Source: an uncultured Acetatifactor sp.
Lineage (GTDB): Bacteria; Bacillota; Clostridia; Lachnospirales; Lachnospiraceae
DNA length: 11,352 nucleotides
Assembly: GCA_910589035.1 (NCBI GenBank)
Contig: CAJUSI010000014.1
Span: 1-11,352, forward strand
Reading direction: 5' to 3'
The notes under the pieces were generated by a model, which was given only the letters and a program-made list of their open reading frames with translations, made no database searches and was not told the DNA's origin. Each line of letters begins with the position of its first letter. Position 1 is the first letter of the stretch. This document shows, in pieces, positions 6,184 to 11,352 of the stretch. The position numbers were made by a program, and so were the translations under genes.

Positions 6184-7599
6184 ATGTTTCAATACGACTG
6201 GAAGGATTATGAGAGAGAAACGCCGGAATGGTTCCGGGATGCTAAATTCGGGCTCTTTTTTCATTGGGGGCCTTATTCCGTTGCGGAACACGGTTCCGAA
6301 TGGTACTCCAGAAATATTTACGACAAAGGGCATGAGCAGTGGGCATACCATGAGGCAACCTTCGGGAAGAACGATAAATTCGGCTATAAAGACCTGATCC
6401 CCCTGTTTACGGCCGAAAAGTTTGACCCGGCGGCCTGGGCGGAGCTGGTGGAGCTTTCCGGTGCAAAATATGCGGGGCCGGTGGCGGAGCACGCGGATAA
6501 TTTCTCCCTGTGGGATTCCCGGGTGAATCCGGTAAACGCCGCGAAGATGGGACCCCACAGGGATGTAGTGGGGGAGTGCTTCGCGGAATTCCGCAAGAGA
6601 AATATCCGCTGTCTGGCCACATTCCACCACCAATGGCTCTGGGGCTGGTATATGGGGACGGATATCCACGGGGATGTATACGATCCCGCCAACAGGGTCT
6701 ACTACGGGCCGATTCTTCCCCTTGAGACCAATCAGTATATTCCCCGGCAGAAACCGGACGGGGAGTTCAACGCTCTGTGGAGGGACAAGGTCCTGGAGGT
6801 GATCGCGGAGTACCGGCCGGATGCGGTGTATTTTGACAGCCGGGCCAATCTGATTCCCGATCTGTACAAGCAGCAGGTATGCGACGCCCTTTACCGCAGG
6901 GAGGATACCCTTATTACCTATAAGCAGTTTGATTTTCCCGAAAAATGTGCGACGGTGGATATCGAATGCGGACGTTTTGCGGAGTGCAAGCCCTTCCCCT
7001 GGCAGACGGATGATAAGCTGGAGGATCTGAATACCTGGTGCTATACGAAGGATCCCCAATACAAGAGCGCGGAGAGGATCATCCATCAGCTCTGTGACAT
7101 CGTATCCAAGAACGGAAACCTGCTGCTGAATGTGGGGCCCAGATATGACGGCACCTTCCATCCGGACGCAGTGGCGGCTTTGCGGGAGATCGGGGAGTGG
7201 CTTGGGGTCAACGGGGAGGCGATCTACGGAACAAGGCCCTGGGAGATCTGCCAGGAGGGGCCCACTCTGATGCAGGACAATAATTTTGATGAGAAGCATA
7301 TCGACGACCAGGTGGAACTCGGCTATATGATGGAGGATACCATAGAGGAATTCACGGCGCAGGATATCCGTTTTACCAGAAAAGGGGACAGCGTATACGC
7401 CATCGCCCTGGGAAAACCGCAGGAGGGAAGGCTGCTGATCCGCTCCCTGAAGGCGGGAAGCGGCATGGACAGGATCGAAGAGGTCTCCATGGTGGGAACG
7501 GAAGAAGCCGTGAAATGGGAGAGAACCGAAGAAGGACTTGCGGTGCAGTTCCCGGAAAAGCTTCCCTGCAAATACGCGTATGCATTTCGCATCGGATGA
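6184..7599 (+). CDS. GH29 alpha-L-fucosidase, cytoplasmic
   Basis: A 471-residue glycoside hydrolase family 29 enzyme that hydrolyses terminal alpha-L-fucose from oligosaccharides by a retaining mechanism. The N-terminal family signature is clear: KFGLFFHWGPYS (21-32) with His27 and Trp28, then SEWY (38-41). Asp218 in AVYFDS lies where GH29 enzymes carry the catalytic nucleophile at the end of a beta-strand. The conserved LLLNVGPRYDG (313-323) is followed by a GEWLGVNGEAIYGTRPW-type block, the hallmark of the barrel's C-terminal side. The last ~100 residues form the expected small beta-sandwich. There is no signal peptide, unlike many secreted fucosidases, so the substrate must be imported. 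AAGGAGG-like Shine-Dalgarno sequence precedes the ATG. The acid/base residue was not identified and linkage specificity cannot be read. Confidence 0.93.
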   Translation: MFQYDWKDYERETPEWFRDAKFGLFFHWGPYSVAEHGSEWYSRNIYDKGHEQWAYHEATFGKNDKFGYKDLIPLFTAEKFDPAAWAELVELSGAKYAGPVAEHADNFSLWDSRVNPVNAAKMGPHRDVVGECFAEFRKRNIRCLATFHHQWLWGWYMGTDIHGDVYDPANRVYYGPILPLETNQYIPRQKPDGEFNALWRDKVLEVIAEYRPDAVYFDSRANLIPDLYKQQVCDALYRREDTLITYKQFDFPEKCATVDIECGRFAECKPFPWQTDDKLEDLNTWCYTKDPQYKSAERIIHQLCDIVSKNGNLLLNVGPRYDGTFHPDAVAALREIGEWLGVNGEAIYGTRPWEICQEGPTLMQDNNFDEKHIDDQVELGYMMEDTIEEFTAQDIRFTRKGDSVYAIALGKPQEGRLLIRSLKAGSGMDRIEEVSMVGTEEAVKWERTEEGLAVQFPEKLPCKYAYAFRIG

Positions 7600-7669
7600 A
7601 TATGGATGATGCAATTATGGGGTTTGCCGTAAAAGGCGGAGGAATCAGCAAAATCGTAATCTCAACAAG

Positions 7670-7698
7670 CCCGGGAAGTGCGGCGCAGGGCTCCCGGG
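7670..7698 (+). terminator. Possible terminator or attenuator hairpin after the fucosidase
   Basis: CCCGGGA (7670-7676) pairs perfectly with TCCCGGG (7692-7698) around a 15-base loop. ATTTTAAAT follows within a few bases, a poor U-tract. It lies in the 265-base gap before the esterase gene, so it may reduce rather than stop downstream transcription. The rest of the gap holds no supported gene. Confidence 0.35.
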
Positions 7699-7864
7699 AG
7701 CGTATTTTAAATAGTCTCTCGGAAGCCTGGCAGACGGAATCCGGCTTGTGCCAATTCATAGGTCGGAAGCGTGGGGGAAATTTGCGAAAATAGTTTCCGG
7801 GATGCCCCACAGAAACGGGGAAGGAGATTCCGAGAGTATATTGCAGGAAAAACGGAGGAGCAGG

Positions 7865-8902
7865 ATGTATTATACCAGTCTGGAGGCTATGGCGGAGAAA
7901 TATGACAGAACGATAAAGCAGTATGCCTTCCGGTCAACGGACAGGGAAGGGCACAGGGCATGGCGGGAGGCGGCTGCAAAGCGTCTGGGGGAGATAACGG
8001 GGCTGGAGCAGTGCGAGCCCGTGGATGCAGGGGCGGAGAGGCATTCCGCGGAGCCTATGGATGGTTTTGTGAAGGAATATTGGACTATTTGCACGGAAAG
8101 TCATGTGACTATGCCCTTCTACCTGCTGCGTCCTGCCAGACCAAACGGCGCGGCGGTGATTGTGCCACACGGACATGGCACCAACAAGGAGGGCACGGTG
8201 GCCAACCTTCAGAATCCGGCGGTGGCGGCTTCCGGGCAGGACGGCGGAAGCTGCTTTGCCCACGATCTGGCCAGGGCGGGGTACCTGACCGCCTGCCCGG
8301 ATGCCAGGGGCGCAGGGGAGCGCAGGGAGTCCGGACAGCAGGGAGATACGCCGGAGAAATGGAGATCCAATTCCCACAGAGAGCTGGCACAGGCGGCGAT
8401 GGGCTTCGGCCAGTCCCTGATCGGGCTCATGGTCTGGGATCTCATGCGCCTTGTGGATTTCCTTGAACGGCAGGAGGAGACGGAACCGGGACGAATCGGA
8501 TGCGCAGGCATGTCAGGGGGCGGGCAGCAGACGCTTTGGCTTGCGGCGCTGGACACCAGAATCCGCGCTGCCGTGACCAGCGGGTACTTTTACGGCATGA
8601 AGGAATCCCTGGTGCGCCTGCCCGGCAACTGTGCCTGCAATTTTGTGCCCGGCATGTGGTCCGTTATGGATATGGGGGACATGGGAGCCATGATCGCGCC
8701 CCGGGCTCTTTTTATTGAGACCGGAGAAAAGGACGAATTAAACGGTGCCCCCGGACTTTCCAATGTCTATCCCCAGGTTGAGACGGCGGGAAGGGCATAC
8801 GCGCTGTACGGAGCGGAAGAAAAGCTCTGCCACAAAGTCCATCCCGGCGGGCATGTCTGGGTGGGCGACGGTGTGTTGGAATTTTTCGCGAAGTGGCTGT
8901 AG
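7865..8902 (+). CDS. Alpha/beta-hydrolase, probable carbohydrate (acetyl) esterase
   Basis: A 345-residue serine hydrolase of the dienelactone-hydrolase / acetyl-xylan-esterase-like group, resembling the Abhydrolase_7 type. A VPHGHGTNK oxyanion-side motif follows the first core strands, and DARGAGE lies in the next loop. The nucleophile elbow GMSGGG places Ser217. Candidate triad partners are Asp290 (ETGEKDELNG) and His330 (HPGGHVWVG), all in the correct order. There is no signal peptide, so it acts in the cytoplasm. ATG 7865 is chosen over an in-frame ATG at 7748 because CGGAGG (7853-7858) lies 6 bases upstream, and the extra 39 residues look non-conserved. Being downstream of two glycosidases and an importer, it may remove ester groups that block exo-acting glycosidases. 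The acyl group is not known. Confidence 0.85.
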   Translation: MYYTSLEAMAEKYDRTIKQYAFRSTDREGHRAWREAAAKRLGEITGLEQCEPVDAGAERHSAEPMDGFVKEYWTICTESHVTMPFYLLRPARPNGAAVIVPHGHGTNKEGTVANLQNPAVAASGQDGGSCFAHDLARAGYLTACPDARGAGERRESGQQGDTPEKWRSNSHRELAQAAMGFGQSLIGLMVWDLMRLVDFLERQEETEPGRIGCAGMSGGGQQTLWLAALDTRIRAAVTSGYFYGMKESLVRLPGNCACNFVPGMWSVMDMGDMGAMIAPRALFIETGEKDELNGAPGLSNVYPQVETAGRAYALYGAEEKLCHKVHPGGHVWVGDGVLEFFAKWL

Positions 8903-8977
8903 GAGCCGGTTCACGCATGGTATCTTGCGGCTTATTACACCGGTATTGCAGAAGCGTTCATTCATTATATATTTAGA

Positions 8978-9007
8978 TTGGCAATTGTTTTTGTTGATGA
9001 GTATAAA
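8978..9007 (+). promoter_or_regulatory. Sigma-A-type promoter candidate
   Basis: TTGGCA (8978-8983) and TATAAA (9002-9007) are separated by 18 bases in a locally AT-rich stretch. It lies 135 bases upstream of the acyltransferase-like gene. This suggests that gene is transcribed separately from the glycan locus. Confidence 0.45.
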
Positions 9008-9141
9008 CGGCATTTTCGGCTGTATATCATACATGGCAAGCGCTGATGGAACAGCTCAATGTGGGTCAGAGAACAAGTATTTCGTGCTGACCGGGGATTG
9101 CAATCAGAAGGACTGAAATGAGGTATCGGAAGGAGGAAAAT

Positions 9142-9978
9142 ATGGAGCGGGAACAGCTGTATCAGCTTATTGATCTGCAGCCGGAGATAGTGGAACGGCT
9201 GCATAAGACCGGGAAAGAGATGGATCTGAAGCAGGCGGAGCCCTGGCTGGAGGGGATGCTGGAGGGCGAAAGGGCGGCCCGGTCCTATGACGGCCTGAAG
9301 GAGCTGCTCGGAGAGGATGCGGATCAGATCAAAATGCTGTATTGCCAGCTGGAATGCGCAAGGCGGGCATATGACGGATACCGGGAAAAGCAGATAGAGG
9401 AGAGCATATACAGAGACACCATGAAATGCTTTCCCAGATTCCTGGGGGAATGCAGAAGGAGAAACGGCCGGATGTATTTTGACCGGGGATGGTGGACCTG
9501 GCGCCAGATCAGCATGAGGCTGTTCCGCATCGGGGCGCTGGAGTATGAATTTGCGGAGCATGAGGGCGGGAACGCCATTGCAATCCACATTCCCTCCGAC
9601 GCGGATTTGTCATGGGAGGCGGTGGAGGACTCGCTGAAGCAGGCGGGGCTGTTTTTTCAGGCATATTACCCGGAATATGAATACGAAAAATATACCTGCG
9701 ATTCCTGGCTGCTTTCGCCGGCACTGCAGCCTTTTTTAGCTTCGGACTCCCATATTTTATCCTTCCGGAACCGTTTCACCATACTGAGGGAAGAAAATGA
9801 AAGCCGGGACTATATGGAATGGCTCTTCCGGGTCCCGGCAGATACGGCTTATGAAAAGCTGCCGGAAGAAACAAGCCTGCAGCGGCAGGTGAAGGAACTG
9901 CTTCTGCAGGGCGGAAACACAGGGACAGCATATGGAATGATGGAAGCGGGTGCCGGGGCATCCCGCCCGGGGACCTGA
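9142..9978 (+). CDS. Acyltransferase-like protein with NAT_N and GNAT_C-type domains
   Basis: A 278-residue soluble protein that I recognise as the two-part 'acyltransferase domain-containing' family (DUF5596/NAT_N followed by a GNAT-like C-terminal domain). The N-terminal half is helical and charged. The C-terminal half carries the conserved blocks YFDRGWWTWRQ, LFRIGALEYEF, AIHIPSDADLS, FFQAYYPEYEYEKYTCDSWLLSP and EWLFRVP-like residues in that order. Members are presumed N-acyltransferases; substrates are, to my knowledge, not established. ATG 9142 is preferred over ATG 9118 because AAGGAGG (9130-9136) lies 5 bases before it and inside the longer reading. Its own promoter-like sequence lies upstream. 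It is convergent with the Lgt-like gene, with only 21 bases between the stops, so the two may share termination signals. The last ~20 residues are low-complexity Gly/Ala. Confidence 0.8.
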   Translation: MEREQLYQLIDLQPEIVERLHKTGKEMDLKQAEPWLEGMLEGERAARSYDGLKELLGEDADQIKMLYCQLECARRAYDGYREKQIEESIYRDTMKCFPRFLGECRRRNGRMYFDRGWWTWRQISMRLFRIGALEYEFAEHEGGNAIAIHIPSDADLSWEAVEDSLKQAGLFFQAYYPEYEYEKYTCDSWLLSPALQPFLASDSHILSFRNRFTILREENESRDYMEWLFRVPADTAYEKLPEETSLQRQVKELLLQGGNTGTAYGMMEAGAGASRPGT

Positions 9979-9999
9979 GGCCGCTGCCGTGCCGGGGGG

Positions 10000-10788
10000 T
10001 TACGGACTGGTTTCAGCTGCTGCTTTCTTTTCCCATCCGGCGACGAAGGGGCGGACGATCAGGACGGTCAATACAATGAAAATACTGATCCACTGTGAGG
10101 TTGAAAAGATCAGAAAGCCGCCTCTCTCCTCCGCGTCATATCTGAGATATTCCAGGAAAAAGCGGAGAATTCCGTAACTGATGCCATAGATGGCGATGCT
10201 GTTGACGGTACATCCCTTTCTAAGTACATACAGAAGCAGGCAGGCGGCAAGGATCAGGTTCAGAGCTGCTTCCAGAAGCTGAACCGGAAAAAGCGGGATT
10301 TCCACGGGAGCAAAAGCGGGGGCGTGATAGATTATATGGAAGGGGCCTTCGTAGGGAATTCCATAACAGCAGCTGGCGAAATGACAGCCGATTCTTCCGA
10401 AAGCGTGGGCAATCGGAAGACAGGGAATAACGGCCTCCACATATTTCAGAACAGGCTGCCTGTGAATCACGTTTCCCAATAACAGCATCAGGACGCCTCC
10501 GATTACACCTCCATAGAAGACGAAGCCTCCCTGCATTACCTGTACCAGATAGTCCGGCTCCAGGATTCTGCTCCATTGAATTTCACCGGAGTTGATGAGA
10601 AGAAACAAGAGCTTCGAGCCGAGCAGTCCGCCTCCCAGGGCATAGGCAAGAAAAAGAAAAAACCAGTTTTCGGAAAGGCCGTGGCGGATCGTAAGTCTGA
10701 ATCCGATGAAACCGGCGATCAGTACGCCGACAGCGATCATAACTCCATACAGGGAGATAAATCTTCCCATCCAATAAAAACCAACCAT
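10000..10788 (-). CDS. lgt: Prolipoprotein diacylglyceryl transferase (Lgt) family membrane protein
   Basis: A 262-residue polytopic membrane protein of the Lgt family, which transfers diacylglyceryl from phosphatidylglycerol to the lipobox cysteine of prolipoproteins. Family blocks appear in order: FISLYGVMIAVGVL (10-23), GGFVFYGGVIGG (88-99), AHAFGRIGCHFASCCYG (127-143) with Arg132 in the essential GRIG position, PVQLLEAALNL (168-178) and LRFFLEYLRYD (208-218). The GRIG motif is followed by CHFASCCYG rather than the GNF form of E. coli Lgt; the Cys-rich form occurs in clostridial relatives. ATG 10788 is chosen because GGAG (complement of 10797-10800) lies 8 bases upstream and because family members begin at this point; an upstream TTG/ATG near 10848 would add 20 residues overlapping a terminator hairpin. 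It may be a paralogue and not the only Lgt of the genome. Confidence 0.88.
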   Translation of the reverse strand: MVGFYWMGRFISLYGVMIAVGVLIAGFIGFRLTIRHGLSENWFFLFLAYALGGGLLGSKLLFLLINSGEIQWSRILEPDYLVQVMQGGFVFYGGVIGGVLMLLLGNVIHRQPVLKYVEAVIPCLPIAHAFGRIGCHFASCCYGIPYEGPFHIIYHAPAFAPVEIPLFPVQLLEAALNLILAACLLLYVLRKGCTVNSIAIYGISYGILRFFLEYLRYDAEERGGFLIFSTSQWISIFIVLTVLIVRPFVAGWEKKAAAETSP

Positions 10789-10837
10789 TTTGCTGACTCC
10801 ATTCAGGTATGAAATAAGATTTTTTGAACAAATTAAT

Positions 10838-10877
10838 AAAGGCATCAAAGCATTTTAGAAATTACTCTGACACCTTT
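10838..10877 (-). terminator. Intrinsic terminator downstream of the DUF4190-like gene
   Basis: Read on the minus strand, AAAGGTGTCA pairs with TGATGCCTTT (two wobble pairs). The stem continues inward with AGTAATTT opposite AAAATGCT around a short loop. The sequence ATTAATTTGTT follows. It sits 19 bases after the stop of the small membrane protein and ends before the Lgt ribosome binding site, so it should separate the two transcripts, possibly with read-through into the Lgt gene. Confidence 0.55.
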
Positions 10878-10895
10878 ATCCTCATTCACCGACTA

Positions 10896-11159
10896 TTATA
10901 ATGCATTTGCGCAGGCGGCGCAGCCACCGGCACAGCCATAACATGCGATTACCAAAAGCAGGGAAAGAATGGTTCCGATGATGGAGCAAACCAGACCGCC
11001 GGTTGCCATGCCAGTCTTTTCGGGATTCTGCTGTCTTCCGATAGCGCCTAACGCAATACCGATAATACCGCATACCGCGCCTACAGGAGAACCAACCCCC
11101 AGCGTGAAAAGAGTGGAAACCAATGAAACGATACCAAGAACTAATGATGTAATGCCCAT
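10896..11159 (-). CDS. Small DUF4190-like membrane protein with cysteine-rich C-terminus
   Basis: An 87-residue, very hydrophobic protein. Gly/Ile/Leu-rich segments at about 3-20 and 24-41 are joined by a short turn. A polar loop RQQNPEKTGMAT (42-53) follows, then a span at about 54-72. The pattern 'SLVLGIVSLV ... GIIGIALGAIGRQ ... TGMA..GLV.SIIG' matches DUF4190-type proteins, whose function is not established. The tail carries Cys73, Cys76, Cys80 and Cys83 in ACYGCAGGCAACANAL, a CX2CX3CX2C arrangement that is unusual for the family as I know it. AAGGAGG (complement of 11170-11176) lies 10 bases before the ATG, and a strong extended -10 lies further upstream. It is probably monocistronic, given the terminator after it. 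Confidence 0.8.
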   Translation of the reverse strand: MGITSLVLGIVSLVSTLFTLGVGSPVGAVCGIIGIALGAIGRQQNPEKTGMATGGLVCSIIGTILSLLLVIACYGCAGGCAACANAL

Positions 11160-11194
11160 ATGTAATTTTCCTCCTTAATGTATGATTCAGCATC

Positions 11195-11203
11195 ATTATA
11201 CCA
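11195..11203 (-). promoter_or_regulatory. Extended -10 promoter of the DUF4190-like gene
   Basis: On the minus strand the sequence reads TGGTATAAT, a perfect extended -10 with consensus hexamer. It lies about 36 bases upstream of the start codon, giving a short leader that contains the ribosome binding site. A clear -35 at 17 bases is missing. Confidence 0.6.
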
Positions 11204-11271
11204 TATTTTATATAATGACTATATACAATGCTCAGCCAATTTTTTAAGTGCGTTTTATGGGACTCAATAAG

Positions 11272-11280
11272 TGGTATGAT
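11272..11280 (+). promoter_or_regulatory. Extended -10 promoter of the gene at the right edge
   Basis: TGGTATGAT matches the extended -10 pattern with one mismatch in the hexamer and lies 32 bases before the ATG at 11313. The -35 region is poor. It diverges from the promoter of the small membrane-protein gene about 70 bases away. Confidence 0.45.
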
Positions 11281-11312
11281 AGCTTCATCATAAAGAAACG
11301 AGGCACCATATC

Positions 11313-11352
11313 ATGAGCAAATATATTGATCCAAAGGCTAACACATACAGCC
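11313..11352 (+). CDS. Start of an unidentified protein-coding gene, cut by the window end
   Basis: ATG at 11313 opens a frame reading MSKYIDPKANTYS that stays open to the window end. A weak GAGG (11300-11303) lies 9 bases upstream and an extended -10 element precedes it. Only 13 codons are visible, so no family can be named. A transposase is one possibility, given the sequence shared upstream with the inverted repeat near 4801-4946, but this is speculative. Confidence 0.5.
   Translation, partial: MSKYIDPKANTYS

Noticed and set aside
5707..7614. Minus-strand open frame of 635 codons opposite the glycosidase and fucosidase genes
   Set aside because: It spans two genes with solid family signatures on the + strand; the composition is Arg/Pro/His-rich shadow sequence.
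7748..7864. 39-residue N-terminal extension of the esterase
   Set aside because: No ribosome binding site before 7748, whereas ATG 7865 has one; the extra residues look like translated spacer.
8906..8944. CCGGT/ACCGG inverted repeat after the esterase as terminator
   Set aside because: Only 5 bp with a 28-base loop and no U-tract.
10789..10848. 20-residue N-terminal extension of the Lgt-like protein
   Set aside because: It would begin with TTG or ATG inside a terminator hairpin, lacks a ribosome binding site and adds residues not expected at the family's N-terminus.

Overview
The window looks like a chromosomal segment of a Firmicute, most likely a gut-type Lachnospiraceae (Clostridia). The grounds are strong AAGGAGG ribosome binding sites, a lipobox-type Gram-positive solute-binding lipoprotein, an LplB/LplC-type permease pair without its own ATPase, fairly GC-rich coding sequence with AT-rich promoters, and the overall protein style. 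I do not assign a genus.

Bases 430-8902 on the + strand hold a glycan-uptake and degradation locus. In order it contains a solute-binding lipoprotein (430-2154), two polysaccharide-type ABC permeases (2640-3632, 3645-4532), a five-bladed beta-propeller glycosidase-like protein of the GH43/GH32/GH117/GH130 type (5073-6059), a GH29 alpha-L-fucosidase (6184-7599) and an alpha/beta-hydrolase esterase (7865-8902). The three enzymes have no visible signal peptide. The simplest reading is that an intact, fucose-containing and possibly acylated oligosaccharide is imported and then dismantled in the cytoplasm. No ATPase, regulator or secreted depolymerase lies in the window.

Bases 8978-11352 hold unrelated genes: a NAT_N/GNAT_C-type acyltransferase-like protein (9142-9978, +), a convergent Lgt-family membrane protein (10000-10788, -), a small DUF4190-like membrane protein with a cysteine-rich tail (10896-11159, -), and the first 13 codons of an unidentified + strand gene (from 11313).

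The unusual content is mostly non-coding. A 120-bp strongly folded element sits at the left edge (1-120) and has two mutually exclusive pairings. A purine-rich 17-18 bp tandem array and a terminator-like hairpin separate the binding protein from its permeases (2159-2459). A 47-bp imperfect direct repeat (4574-4688) is followed by a candidate free-standing structured RNA or MITE-like element (about 4785-4952). I see no CRISPR array, tRNA, rRNA or complete insertion sequence.
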